A stretch of DNA of 64,000 nucleotides, taken from contig NZ_AP025591.1 in NCBI RefSeq assembly GCF_023169945.1, positions 3,060,501 through 3,124,500 of the forward strand, written 5' to 3'. The position numbers and the translations under genes are program-made. The stretch's first letter is position 1; each line of letters opens with the position of its first letter. Under the pieces are notes generated by a model. It saw only the letters and a list, made by a program, of their open reading frames with translations. It ran no database searches and had not been told where the DNA came from. This document shows, one piece after another, positions 1-8,576 of this stretch. The DNA comes from Anaeromyxobacter oryzae (lineage in GTDB: Bacteria; Myxococcota; Myxococcia; Myxococcales; Anaeromyxobacteraceae).

Positions 1-1046
1 GCGATCAGCCGCAGACCGTCGCCACGAAGGCGTTCACGAACGTCTTCTGGGGGTCGGGGAGCCCGTACGCGCACTACGTGCTCGGCACGGAGGCCTCGGT
101 CGCGGCGACGCGGCCGGAGGACCTCTCGCGGTACCACGCGCGGCTCTGGCGGCCGGACGGCGCCGAGCTGGTCGTCGTGGGCGACGTCACCGAGGCCGCG
201 CTCCGGCCGGTGCTGGAGCGGACCCTCGGGAAGTGGAAGAAGGGCGGCCCCTCGCCGGTGCCCCGCCAGGGACCGCTCGCGGCGCCGCACCGGACGGTGC
301 TCATCGAGAAGGCGGACGCGCCCCAGTCGGCGCTCCTCCTCGGCATGCCGGGCGTGGAGCGCGCCTCGAAGGACTACGTCCCGGCCACCGTGCTGTTCCA
401 GGTGCTCGGCGGAGGCACCTCGTCCCGCCTGTTCCGGAACCTCCGCGAGGAGAAGGGTTACACGTACGGGCTCGGCGCGGGCGCCGACGCGCGACGGCTC
501 GCCGGCGTCTCGGTCGTGCGCGGCAACGTGAAGGCGGACGTGACCGGCCCCGCGCTGAAGGAGATCCTGGCGGAGCTCGACCGGCTCCGGAAGGAGCCGG
601 TGGCGGACGAGGAGCTCGCCGACGCGAAGGCGGCCCTGGTCCGCTCGCTCCCCGCGGACTTCGCCACGGTGGGCGGCGTCGCGGGCCGGATCGCCGAGCT
701 CGTCGTGTACGGGCTCCCGGACGACTACTGGAACGGCTACGCCGACGCGGTGAAGAAGGTGACCGCGGAGGACGTGCGCCGCGTCGCCGACCGCGTCCTG
801 GATCCGGCGCGGGCGACGCTCGTCCTCGTCGGAACGCCGGAGGTGGTGTCGCCGCAGCTCGCGGCGCTCCCCATCGGCCCGGTCGAGGTGCGGCCGCCGC
901 CGGGCGAGCCGCCCGGGAAGAAGGGGCCGGCGGCGCCCAGGCCGCCGATGCCGGCGCGCGCGCCGGGGCCCACGCCGCCGCCGGCTGCGATGCCGCCGCC
1001 GGCGATGCATCCGGGCGCGGCGCCGACCGCGCCGGCGGGGCACTGA
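1..1046 (+). CDS. M16 family (insulinase-like) zinc peptidase, C-terminal part
   Basis: The gene is open from the left edge, with the first full codon at base 3, so the start and any HxxEH zinc site lie outside the window. What remains is the back part of an M16 domain. The segment around residues 30-70 (YHARLWRPDGAELVVVGDV) is the typical start of the M16 C-terminal lobe. The stretch with SRLFRNLREEKGYTYGLGAG matches the substrate-binding Arg/Tyr motif of this family. The last ~55 residues are a Pro/Ala/Gly-rich low-complexity tail. M16 peptidases degrade peptides, and in proteobacteria often occur as catalytic/non-catalytic pairs; which member this is cannot be decided here. It stands alone on the plus strand, 91 bases before the next gene. 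Confidence 0.85.
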   Translation, partial: DQPQTVATKAFTNVFWGSGSPYAHYVLGTEASVAATRPEDLSRYHARLWRPDGAELVVVGDVTEAALRPVLERTLGKWKKGGPSPVPRQGPLAAPHRTVLIEKADAPQSALLLGMPGVERASKDYVPATVLFQVLGGGTSSRLFRNLREEKGYTYGLGAGADARRLAGVSVVRGNVKADVTGPALKEILAELDRLRKEPVADEELADAKAALVRSLPADFATVGGVAGRIAELVVYGLPDDYWNGYADAVKKVTAEDVRRVADRVLDPARATLVLVGTPEVVSPQLAALPIGPVEVRPPPGEPPGKKGPAAPRPPMPARAPGPTPPPAAMPPPAMHPGAAPTAPAGH

Positions 1047-1137
1047 GACGCTGTAGGCTCCCCGCGCATAACGCCCTGTCGGACCCGCGGGGTAGATTCG
1101 GGGCAGCGTGTGGCCGCCTGGCCGCACGCGCCCCGCC

Positions 1138-2064
1138 ATGGCCGATCTCCAGAACGAGTTCTCCTGGTCGAAGTCCCGCCACGAGAAGTTCGCCGAGTGC
1201 CGGCGGGCGTACTTCTACACGTACTACGGCAGCTGGGGCGGCTGGGAGGCGGCGCACGGCTCCGAGGTCCGCGAGCTGTACGTCCTGAAGAAGCTCTCCT
1301 CGCGCTGGCAGTGGGCGGGCTCGGTCGTCCACGCGTCGCTGAAGCAGATGCTCTCCGCGGCGCGGGTGACCGGCACCTTCTGGACGCTCGAGAAGCTCCT
1401 CGAGCGGACCCGCGCCCGCGCCCGGGCCGAGTGGTCCACCTCGCGGGAGAAGGCGTACTGGCGCGAGGCCTCGAAGATCGTCGGCCTCGTCGAGCACGAG
1501 TACGGCGAGCCGGTCGCGGGCGCCGACTGGAAGAAGCTCTACGAGGCCACCATCGACGGCGGGCTCCGGCGATTCTACGCGAGCGCCGCCTTCGACGAGA
1601 TTCGCCGCACGCCGCGGGACCGCTGGCTCACGGTGGACGAGCTCGACTCCTGGGACTTCGAGGGGACGAAGATCTGGGTCGCGATCGACTTCGCGTACCG
1701 CGACGCAGACGGCCGGGTGCAGGTGCTCGACTGGAAGACGGGCAAGGAGCGCGGGGTCGACCACACGCAGGTCGGGATCTACGCGCTCTACGCGCAGCGG
1801 AAGTGGGGCGTGCCCGCGGACGCCGTCGTGCCCGGGCTGGTGTACCTCGTCGGCGAGGGCGAGGCGGCGGAGCGGGTCTCGGTGGCGGCCGATCCGGCCG
1901 CGCTCGAGGGCTGCCAGACGGCGATGCGGACCTCGATCGAGGGGATGAAGGCGATGCTCGCCGATCCCGCACGGAACCTGGCGCGGCTCGACGCGTTCCC
2001 GATGAGCGAGGCGCGGGAGAGCTGCCGCCGCTGCCCGTTCCGCCGGCCCTGCGGCCGGCTCTAG
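1138..2064 (+). CDS. PD-(D/E)XK nuclease-superfamily protein with Fe-S cysteine cluster
   Basis: A 308-residue protein. I chose ATG 1138 over GTG 1108 because conserved sequence begins right after it. N-terminal SWSKSRHEKFAECRRAYFY is the S-x-S-x(5)-F-x2-C-x-R-x-Y signature of RecB/Cas4/AddB-like nucleases. The active-site core is visible as an Asp near residue 183 (VAIDFAYRD) and D198-W-K200 (LDWKTGK). Cys21 together with Cys296, Cys299 and Cys305 fits the four-cysteine 4Fe-4S arrangement of AddB/Cas4 proteins. The likely role is DNA end processing or repair. No helicase, cas genes or partner nuclease are adjacent, so the specific role is unknown. It converges with the acetyltransferase gene, sharing 4 bases (2061-2064). 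Confidence 0.8.
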   Translation: MADLQNEFSWSKSRHEKFAECRRAYFYTYYGSWGGWEAAHGSEVRELYVLKKLSSRWQWAGSVVHASLKQMLSAARVTGTFWTLEKLLERTRARARAEWSTSREKAYWREASKIVGLVEHEYGEPVAGADWKKLYEATIDGGLRRFYASAAFDEIRRTPRDRWLTVDELDSWDFEGTKIWVAIDFAYRDADGRVQVLDWKTGKERGVDHTQVGIYALYAQRKWGVPADAVVPGLVYLVGEGEAAERVSVAADPAALEGCQTAMRTSIEGMKAMLADPARNLARLDAFPMSEARESCRRCPFRRPCGRL

Positions 2065-2579
2065 AGCGAGCCGTCGCGCCCGAGCCGCTTCGACATCCGG
2101 ATCGCCTCGAGCCCCTCGCCGTCCGGGAGCGGTACCCGTATCCGGCGCGTCCCCCGGAACCCCCGCGCGCGGTAGAAGGCCGCGCCGTTCAGCGACGCCT
2201 GCACGACGAGCCGCCCCGCCCCGCGCCGGCGCGCCTCCGCCTCCACGCGGGCGAGGAGGGCGGTCCCGACCCCGCGGCCCGCCTCGGCCGGCCGGACGAA
2301 GAGGGCGGTCAGCTCCGCCGGCGGCCCGAGCGTGAACGCCGCCCACCCCGCGGCGCGGCCGGACCGCTCCGCGACGAACGCGCGCTCGCCGCCGGGGCCG
2401 AGGGTCCAGCGGTCGTAGACGGCGCCGAGGCGGCTCCAGAGCGCGATCTGGCGGGACGAGTAGGCGCCCGACGCGAGGCCGCGGACGCTCGCGCGCCGGA
2501 CGCGGGCGAGGAGCGCCGCGTCCGCGAGCGTGGCCCGGCGGAGCCGGAGCGGCGCGCCGCCCCGGCGGCGGACCATCAC
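2061..2579 (-). CDS. GNAT family N-acetyltransferase
   Basis: A 172-residue protein with a single GNAT fold. The acetyl-CoA pyrophosphate loop is FVRPAEAGRGVGTALL (the R-G-V-G-T form of Q/R-x-x-G-x-G/A), followed by the C-terminal NGAAFYRARGF motif. The substrate cannot be told from sequence. Its ATG overlaps the stop of the upstream sigma-54 regulator by 4 bases (ATGA, 2576-2579), so it is probably translationally coupled as the last gene of the cytochrome-kinase-regulator operon. A functional link to that signalling system is only suggested by position. Confidence 0.8.
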   Translation of the reverse strand: MMVRRRGGAPLRLRRATLADAALLARVRRASVRGLASGAYSSRQIALWSRLGAVYDRWTLGPGGERAFVAERSGRAAGWAAFTLGPPAELTALFVRPAEAGRGVGTALLARVEAEARRRGAGRLVVQASLNGAAFYRARGFRGTRRIRVPLPDGEGLEAIRMSKRLGRDGSL

Positions 2580-3952
2580 GCCTTCCCGTCCTTCTCGACG
2601 AGGCCGTAGCGCGCGAGCTTCTCGTAGAAGGTCGAGCGGTGGACTCCCGCGAGCTCCGCCGCCTTCGCAACCTGGCCCCCGGCCTCGCGGAGGAGGTCCT
2701 CGAGGAACCGCTTCTCCCAGACGTCGCGCGCCTTCCGGTAGCGGCCCTCGCCGCCGTTCGCCGCCTCCTGGGCCGGGGCCGCGAGCTCCGGCGGGAGGTC
2801 CGCGAGCGTGATCGCGTCGCCGCGGGCGAGCAGGAGGCCGCGCTCGATCGCGTGCTCGAGCTCGCGGACGTTCCCGGGCCAGGGATGATCGAGGAGCGCG
2901 CGCATCGCGTCGGGGTCGGGCGCGAGCGGCGGGCGCCCGAGGCGGAGCGCGTGCTTCTGCACGAGGTGCTCGACGAGCAGCGGGACGTCCTCGCGGCGCT
3001 CGCGGAGGGGCGGCAGCCGGAGCGGCACGACCCGGAGCCGGAAGTAGAGATCCTCGCGGAACTTCCCCGCCTTCACGTTCCGGGCGAGGTCCTCGTTCGT
3101 CGCCGCGATGACCCGGACGTTCGCCTTCCGGGGCTTGCGGCTGCCCACCGGCATGTACTCGCCGTCCTGGAGGACGCGGAGGAGCTTCGGCTGGAGCGGC
3201 GCCGGCAGGAGCCCGAGCTCGTCGAGGAAGAGCGTGCCGCCCTCGGCCTCGGCGAAGAACCCGGGGCGCGCCTGGTCCGCGCCGGTGAAGGCGCCCTTCT
3301 CGTGACCGAAGAGCTCGGACTCCGCGAGGTTCTCCGGGATCGCGCTCATGTTGAGCGCGACGTAGGGCCCGCTCGCGCGCCCGGAGAGCGCGTGGGCCGC
3401 GCGGGCGAGGAGGTCCTTGCCGGTGCCGGACTCTCCCTCGATGAGGATCGGCACGTCCGACGGCGCGATCCGCTCGAGCATGGAGACGACGTCCTTCATC
3501 GCCTGGGACTTCCCGATGATGCCGTGCACGCTGAACGCGCCCTGGAGCGCCGAGCGGAGCTTCGCGTTCTCCTTCTTCACGCGGGCGTGCTCGACGGCGC
3601 GCGCGACCACGATCTCGAGCTCCTCCGGCTCGAACGGCTTCTTGAGGTAGTCGAACGCGCCCGCCTTCATCGCCTCGACCGCCGTCTCCACGGTGGCGAA
3701 GGCGGTCACGAGGATGACCGGGATCTCCGGCACCTTCTCCTTGAAGCGGCGGAGGCCCTCGATGCCGTCGATGCCCGGCATGCGGAGGTCGGTCACGATG
3801 GCGTCGAAGTCGGCGCGCTCGACGGCGGGGAGCGCCTCGGCGACGGCAGGGAAGTCGAACACGTCGTAGGACCGCGCGAGCGTGCGCTTCATCATCTGGC
3901 GCGCGCTGTCGAGGTCGTCCACGACCATCAGCTTGGGCTTGGGGGCGCTCAT
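2576..3952 (-). CDS. NtrC-family sigma-54-dependent response regulator
   Basis: A 458-residue three-domain regulator. Residues 8-120 form a receiver domain with phospho-acceptor Asp55 (VTDLRMPG) and conserved KKP. Residues ~145-370 are an AAA+ sigma-54 activator domain with Walker A GESGTGKD (173-180) and the sigma-54-contacting GAFTGA loop (220-225). The C-terminus holds a Fis-type helix-turn-helix (residues ~420-450, KAAELAGVHRSTFYEKLARY). With the kinase gene 7 bases upstream it forms a classical two-component pair. It needs promoters of the GG-N10-GC type; one good match is present at 8351-8366, ahead of the fused cytochrome gene. All motifs for ATP hydrolysis and sigma-54 contact look intact. 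Confidence 0.95.
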   Translation of the reverse strand: MSAPKPKLMVVDDLDSARQMMKRTLARSYDVFDFPAVAEALPAVERADFDAIVTDLRMPGIDGIEGLRRFKEKVPEIPVILVTAFATVETAVEAMKAGAFDYLKKPFEPEELEIVVARAVEHARVKKENAKLRSALQGAFSVHGIIGKSQAMKDVVSMLERIAPSDVPILIEGESGTGKDLLARAAHALSGRASGPYVALNMSAIPENLAESELFGHEKGAFTGADQARPGFFAEAEGGTLFLDELGLLPAPLQPKLLRVLQDGEYMPVGSRKPRKANVRVIAATNEDLARNVKAGKFREDLYFRLRVVPLRLPPLRERREDVPLLVEHLVQKHALRLGRPPLAPDPDAMRALLDHPWPGNVRELEHAIERGLLLARGDAITLADLPPELAAPAQEAANGGEGRYRKARDVWEKRFLEDLLREAGGQVAKAAELAGVHRSTFYEKLARYGLVEKDGKA

Positions 3953-3959
3953 GCGGATC

Positions 3960-5501
3960 TCACGTGCCTCCGGCCTTCAGGTCCGCGGCCGCGGGCTCGC
4001 TCGCCCCGGCGGGCGCGGCCGGCGCCGCCGGGAGCCGCACCCGGAAGAGCGCGCCCTGGCCCGGTGCGCTCTCCACCTCGACGGTGCCGCCGTGCGCCTC
4101 CGCTGCCTGGCGGACGATCGCGAGGCCGAGGCCCGTCCCGTTCGCCTTCGTCGTGAAGAACGGCTCGAACACGTGGGCCGCGGCGTCCTTCGGGATCCCG
4201 GGGCCGGTGTCCTGCACCTCCGCGAGGACCCCTCCGTCGGGGGCGCGCCGGGCGCGGACCGTGAGCCGGCCGCCGCCCTTCTCGCCCATCGACTGGACCG
4301 CGTTCACGCACAGGTTCAGGAACGCCTGCCGGAGCAGCTCGGCGTCGGCGAGCACCTCCGGGAGCCCCGGCTCGATCTCGATGGTCCGCTCCACCTTCGC
4401 CTGCGCCGCGGCCGGCCCGATCACCTCGGCCGCCTCGCGGAGGATGGGCTCCACCGGCTGGACCAGCGGCTGGACGGTCCGCGCCCGCGCGAACACGAGG
4501 AACCGCTCGATCAGCGCCGCGGCTCGCACCACCTCGCGTCGGATCGCCTCGACGTCGGAGCGGTGCGGCGAGTCCCCGGGCAGCTCCCGGGCGGTGACCG
4601 CGGCGTACCCGCGGATCACGTTCAGCGAGTTCCCGATCTCGTGGGCGAACCCGGCCGCGATGCCGCCGAGGGTGGCGAGCCGATCGGCGCGGAGCACCTC
4701 GCGCGTCTTCTGGGCGACCCGCTCCTCGAGCTCGGCGATGAGCTTCTGGTTCTCGGCGCGACGGTCGTCGAGGCGTGCCGACATGTGGTTGAAGGCGCGG
4801 ACGAGATCCGCGAGCTCCCGGTCCTCCGGCTCCTCGAGCCGCACCCCGCGCTCCTCGGCGAGCGACTCCGCCGCCTCGGCGAGCGACACGAGCGGCTGCG
4901 TCACGCGCCGGATGAAGATCGCGGCCAGCACGTGGCCGAGGAAGATCCAGAACGCCGCGACGATGCTGGCGCCCCAGGCGAGGTTCCGGGCGTTGCCGAC
5001 CACCTCCTCGTGCGTGAAGTCGACACGCACCGCGCCGACGAGCTCGCCGCCGGGGCGGACGATCGGGGCGGAGGCGATGATCCCCTCCGGCTGGATGAGG
5101 CGCGCGAGCGCCTGCAGCGGCCAGTCGGCGGTCTGGAACTCGGAGGGCGGCACGCCCTCGGGACACGGCTCTCCTGTGCGGGAGAGGCAGGCGAGGACCT
5201 TGCCGCGCCGGTCCACGATCCAGGCGCGGTCGAGGCGATCCACGCCGAGCGGGCTCCGCGCCGAGGACACGAGCCTGTCGACGATGATCGGGAGCGCGCG
5301 GTCGCCGCCGGGGTCCACCCCGTCGGGGCGGACCCAGTGCGCCGCCGCGTTCGCCGCGCTCGAGGCGAGCGCCACGCCCTCGCGCGCGAGCAGCTCCTGT
5401 CCGCGGACGACCTCGCGCCAGAGCGCGACGGCGGTCACGCCGGACATCGCGAAGATGATGACGCCAGCGATGAGGACGAAGAGCTTGAGCCGGAGCGTCA
5501 C
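3960..5501 (-). CDS. Membrane sensor histidine kinase (NtrB/ZraS-like)
   Basis: A 513-residue kinase. Hydrophobic segment 1 is at residues ~6-28 and segment 2 at ~174-198, enclosing a ~145-residue extracytoplasmic sensor region with two cysteines (C105 and C113). A HAMP-like linker and coiled coil follow (~199-270). The H-box FAHEIGNSLN places the phosphorylated histidine at His287. Downstream are the N-box (LNLCVNAVQSM), G1 (DTGPGIPKD), F (FEPFFTTK) and G2 (GTGLGLAI) boxes of the ATPase domain. It lies between the 12-haem cytochrome gene and the NtrC-type regulator with 7-base gaps on both sides, so it presumably senses an envelope or redox condition. The signal is not identifiable from sequence. 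Confidence 0.93.
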   Translation of the reverse strand: MTLRLKLFVLIAGVIIFAMSGVTAVALWREVVRGQELLAREGVALASSAANAAAHWVRPDGVDPGGDRALPIIVDRLVSSARSPLGVDRLDRAWIVDRRGKVLACLSRTGEPCPEGVPPSEFQTADWPLQALARLIQPEGIIASAPIVRPGGELVGAVRVDFTHEEVVGNARNLAWGASIVAAFWIFLGHVLAAIFIRRVTQPLVSLAEAAESLAEERGVRLEEPEDRELADLVRAFNHMSARLDDRRAENQKLIAELEERVAQKTREVLRADRLATLGGIAAGFAHEIGNSLNVIRGYAAVTARELPGDSPHRSDVEAIRREVVRAAALIERFLVFARARTVQPLVQPVEPILREAAEVIGPAAAQAKVERTIEIEPGLPEVLADAELLRQAFLNLCVNAVQSMGEKGGGRLTVRARRAPDGGVLAEVQDTGPGIPKDAAAHVFEPFFTTKANGTGLGLAIVRQAAEAHGGTVEVESAPGQGALFRVRLPAAPAAPAGASEPAAADLKAGGT

Positions 5502-5508
5502 GGCGGGC

Positions 5509-6411
5509 TCACGGCGGGTACAGCCGCGGGAGCGGCGCGCCCTGGAAGGAGTGGCACGCGAGGCAGTCCTTCCCGCCCGCGTGCGCCGACGCCTGCGCGT
5601 GGCAGCGGGCGCAGCCCGTGGCGTCGGCGGTCCAGACGTGGGGCCGGTGGCAGTCGAGGCACCTCCCGTGGACGGCCTTCGCGTGGAGCCCGCCCTTCGC
5701 CATCGCCTCCTTCGTGTGGCACTCGCCGCAGGCCGCGAGGGTCTGGCCCTTCGGACGGTGCGGCTTGTGGCAGGTGGCGCACTCCATCTTCGCCTCCGAG
5801 CCGCTCATCGGGGCGTGGATGCCCTGCGCCGTGTGGCACCGCATGCAGTCGCGGCGCGTCGGCCGGAGGCCCGGCTCGTCGGTGAGGAACTCGTGGCAGG
5901 CGAAGCAGTGCAGCCCCGCCATCTTCTCGACGCCGACGGAGTGGCCCGGGTGGCACTCCTGGCACTTCGACGCGACCGGCTCGAAGCCGTGCATGCTCGC
6001 CGCATGGCAGCGGACGCAGGCGATCTTCTTCTCCTCGACGTGGATCCTGTGCCCGCGGGAGCCGCCGACCTGGGGCCAGCGTGGGTCGTGGGAGAAGTGG
6101 CAGGACGCGCACGCGCCCACCTCGACGTCGGCGTGCTTCCCCTTCGGCTTCTTGCCGGCGAGGAAGGAGCGCAGCATCGCGAGCCCCTGCTCCGGCGTGG
6201 AGTGGTGGCACTTCTGGCAGGAGACCGCCCGGTGGCTGCCGCCCATCCACAGCGCGAACTCGGGGCTCGCGCGGTGGCACGTCGCGCAGAGCCGCGGATC
6301 CTCGTCGACGTAGCGCTTGAACCGGAGGGCGCCCATCACGAGCGCGAACACCGCGAGGCCGGCGAGCCCGCCCGCGAGCGTCTTCGCGTTCCGTGACCAC
6401 GGTCGTCTCAT
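5509..6411 (-). CDS. Membrane-anchored dodecahaem cytochrome c (12 CXXCH)
   Basis: A 300-residue protein with one N-terminal transmembrane anchor (residues ~12-30) and then exactly 12 CXXCH haem-binding motifs spread to the C-terminus (CATCH, CQKCH, CASCH, CVRCH, CQECH, CFACH, CMRCH, CATCH, CGECH, CLDCH, CARCH, CLACH). The anchor followed by YVDEDPRLCATCH resembles NapC/NirT-type quinol-linked cytochromes, although the haem number is far above their usual four. The haem-bearing part should face the periplasm. It is the first gene of an operon with the kinase and the sigma-54 regulator. That arrangement suggests a redox relay or a cytochrome made under control of its own two-component system. 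Partner and terminal acceptor are unknown. Confidence 0.9.
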   Translation of the reverse strand: MRRPWSRNAKTLAGGLAGLAVFALVMGALRFKRYVDEDPRLCATCHRASPEFALWMGGSHRAVSCQKCHHSTPEQGLAMLRSFLAGKKPKGKHADVEVGACASCHFSHDPRWPQVGGSRGHRIHVEEKKIACVRCHAASMHGFEPVASKCQECHPGHSVGVEKMAGLHCFACHEFLTDEPGLRPTRRDCMRCHTAQGIHAPMSGSEAKMECATCHKPHRPKGQTLAACGECHTKEAMAKGGLHAKAVHGRCLDCHRPHVWTADATGCARCHAQASAHAGGKDCLACHSFQGAPLPRLYPP

Positions 6412-6565
6412 GGACGGGCGATTCTAGATCGGTCTGGCTACGGTCACGAAACTTGCCTCGAGCGCAGGCCCGGCCGGACGAGGCCGGGACGGAGCGAGCG
6501 CCCGGGGGGTCCGGGGGGCCCCGAGCCCACGCGCCGGGCGAGGGCCCCGGTACGGACGAAAACAA

Positions 6566-6596
6566 ACGGGCCGCGCCTTTCGAAGGCGCGGCCCGT
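6566..6596 (-). terminator. Rho-independent terminator of the fused cytochrome gene
   Basis: A perfect 14-bp stem (6566-6579 with 6583-6596) around a 3-base loop. On the minus strand it is followed by TTGTTTTCG. It lies 25 bases beyond the stop of the fused c/b-type cytochrome gene, and separates that gene from the 12-haem cytochrome operon. Confidence 0.8.
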
Positions 6597-6621
6597 CGTC
6601 TTCACGCGATCGGTCGCTCGG

Positions 6622-8334
6622 CTACTTGTCGAGGTCCGGCTTGAGGCGGTCGTACTCGAGCGGGTGCTCGTGCTTCAGCGTCTCCACCGAGATCCGGCCG
6701 TTCAGCCACGCCCAGTTCATCGGGAAGATCGAGGGCTTCAGGTGGACGTTGTAGAAGTGCACCACGAAGAGGAAGAGGATCGCGAGCGTCGCCTCCTCGC
6801 CGTGGATGATGAGCGCCGCGGTGATGAGCCACGACGGCGCGTAGGCGGCGAAGAAGGCCGGGAACCAGAACACGAACCCGGTGCCGACCATCATCACGAT
6901 GCCCCAGAACACCGCCCAGTAGTCGAACTTCTCCAGGTACATGTACCGGTCGAACTTGGGCCGCTCCTTCTTCACGCCGAGCATGAAGAGGATGTTGTCG
7001 CGCATGTCGAGCGCGTCCTTGGGGAGCGGGAGCATCGACATCGGGAGCCGCTTCTTCGACGCGAGGAACGTCAGGTAGAAGAGGTGGTAGGCGGCGGAGA
7101 TCATGATGAGGACCGCGCCGACGCGGTGCCACGTCGCCGCGCCCTCCGCGCCGCCGAAGATCCGCATGAACGCCTGCGAGTAGGGGGCCGCGTCCTTGCC
7201 CGCGAGGAGCGGGGCGGACCCGAACGTCCCGGCGCCGCGGAGCGGCCAGCCGGTGATGCCGAGCAGGATCACGCCGGAGAGCATGAACCAGTGCTGGAAG
7301 CGCTGGTGGATGTCGAAGCGGATGACCGACCGGACCTGGTCGACCGCGTGCTCGTGGCCGTCCTTCTTCGCCGCGAGCCGGGTGCGGAGCTCGTAGAGGA
7401 AGTCGATGAGGACGTGGAACGCGAAGAAGACGAGGGTCAGCGTCGTGAGCCAGGAGAAGGCGACGTGGATGATGTGCGGGACGATGTGCCCGCCGATCTC
7501 CTGGATGGGCTTATGGGCGATGAGGGCGGCGAAGCTGTCGGACGCGCCCTGGTGGCAGCGCGCGCAGGCGTCCTTCTTCCGCTGCGCCGAGACCATCGAC
7601 TTCGGGTCGGTCTTGGCGAGGATCGCGTGCGACCCGCCCTCGGCGAGCGGCGCGGCGTGGCAGTTCGTGCAGGACGGCGCGAACCGGTTACCGACGCGGA
7701 CGAGCCGGCCGTGGATCGAATCGTGGTAGGTGGACGCCGCCTCGGCGTTCAGCCCGGCCGCCTTCGAGAACTCCTCGTTCCCGTGGCAGCTCTCGCACCG
7801 CTTCGCCATCGCGCGGCGATCCGCCGGGATCGCCTCGCGGGTGCCCGGCTTCGGGTCGAACTTCGCGAGCGGCTGGGCGGCGTGGATCTCGCCGTGGCAG
7901 GAGGCGCACACCGGGCCGGAGACCTTGCCGTCCTCGCGGAGCCACTTCCCGTGGATCGAGCCCGAGAACGCGGCCACCTCGCCGTCGTGGCAGTTCGCGC
8001 AGGCGAGGTAGGCACGGGGAGACTTCACCGTCTCCTTGTGATCGCCCTCGCCCCAGCTCGCCTTCGCGAGCCGCGCGACCTTCGCCTCGTCCGCCGGGGC
8101 GACCTTCGCCTCGCCGTCGTGCGGGCCCATCGCGTAGCCCTGGTGGCAGTCGGTGCAGCCGACGCCGTTCTGGGCGTGCACGGACTTGAGGAAGTCGGCG
8201 GTCTTGAACTCGGGACCGTCGCCGCCCTTCTTGTGGCACTCGAGGCAGCTGTCGGCGCCGGCCGGCAGCTTCGCCTCTTCGGCGAAGGCGGAGGTGGAGA
8301 GGAGAAGCGCAAAGGCTAGGAAGGTGGCTCGCAT
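6622..8334 (-). CDS. Fused heptahaem cytochrome c / membrane b-type cytochrome
   Basis: A 570-residue protein with two modules. A signal peptide (MRATFLAFALLLSTSAFA) is followed by a periplasmic region with seven CXXCH motifs (CLECH, CTDCH, CANCH, CASCH, CESCH, CTNCH, CARCH; residues ~30-265). A C-terminal membrane module (~280-550) has several hydrophobic helices with conserved histidines (HIIHVAFSW, RFQHWFM, WHRVGA, HGEEATLAI), resembling the cytochrome b561 / formate dehydrogenase gamma family. It probably passes electrons between the quinone pool and periplasmic c-type carriers, similar in concept to the CbcL-type fusions of metal-reducing bacteria. ATG 8334 is chosen because it begins the signal peptide; an in-frame ATG at 8388 would add 18 residues. 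A sigma-54 promoter match lies just upstream. Confidence 0.88.
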   Translation of the reverse strand: MRATFLAFALLLSTSAFAEEAKLPAGADSCLECHKKGGDGPEFKTADFLKSVHAQNGVGCTDCHQGYAMGPHDGEAKVAPADEAKVARLAKASWGEGDHKETVKSPRAYLACANCHDGEVAAFSGSIHGKWLREDGKVSGPVCASCHGEIHAAQPLAKFDPKPGTREAIPADRRAMAKRCESCHGNEEFSKAAGLNAEAASTYHDSIHGRLVRVGNRFAPSCTNCHAAPLAEGGSHAILAKTDPKSMVSAQRKKDACARCHQGASDSFAALIAHKPIQEIGGHIVPHIIHVAFSWLTTLTLVFFAFHVLIDFLYELRTRLAAKKDGHEHAVDQVRSVIRFDIHQRFQHWFMLSGVILLGITGWPLRGAGTFGSAPLLAGKDAAPYSQAFMRIFGGAEGAATWHRVGAVLIMISAAYHLFYLTFLASKKRLPMSMLPLPKDALDMRDNILFMLGVKKERPKFDRYMYLEKFDYWAVFWGIVMMVGTGFVFWFPAFFAAYAPSWLITAALIIHGEEATLAILFLFVVHFYNVHLKPSIFPMNWAWLNGRISVETLKHEHPLEYDRLKPDLDK

Positions 8335-8350
8335 AGGCTCGGTCCAGAAG

Positions 8351-8366
8351 TGCAACGGGTGTGCCC
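8351..8366 (-). promoter_or_regulatory. Candidate sigma-54 (-24/-12) promoter
   Basis: On the minus strand the sequence reads GGGCAC-ACCCG-TTGCA, with the invariant GG and GC separated by exactly 10 bases. It departs from the TGGCAC-N5-TTGCA consensus only at the first base. The predicted transcript start is near 8340, leaving only ~6 bases before ATG 8334. This is unusually short and the main reason for caution. If translation begins at the in-frame ATG 8388 the motif would lie inside the gene. A sigma-54 activator is encoded 4.4 kb further along the same strand. Confidence 0.5.
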
Positions 8367-8510
8367 TGATGCCCAAAAAGGCCGTCATTCTAAGCACCCG
8401 TTCTTTCGTTGCTTTGTCGTCGGTCAAGCGCGGGGAGATCGCACGGTTTGCGTGAGATCGCGTCCCGCGGGAAAGGAGATGCGCGGACGCGCGCGGGTGC
8501 GACGGAAAGG

Positions 8511-8542
8511 CACGAGCCCGGGCCGTGAGGACCGGGCTCGTG
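8511..8542 (-). terminator. Stem-loop terminator after small membrane protein gene
   Basis: An 11-bp perfect stem (8511-8521 with 8532-8542) and a 10-base loop lie 34 bases beyond the stop at 8577. The minus-strand continuation is CCTTTCCGTC, only weakly T-rich. Termination is likely but not certain. Confidence 0.5.
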
Positions 8543-8576
8543 TGCGTCCATGTCGCCCGTGGCGGATCCCGGCCCC

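Noticed and set aside
301..2670. A long minus-strand frame across the M16 and nuclease genes
   Set aside because: It is antisense to genes with clear motifs and is Arg/Pro-rich without domain signal.
6412..6565. Sigma-54 promoter upstream of the 12-haem cytochrome operon
   Set aside because: I searched by eye for GG-N10-GC with TGGCAC/TTGC and found no acceptable match.
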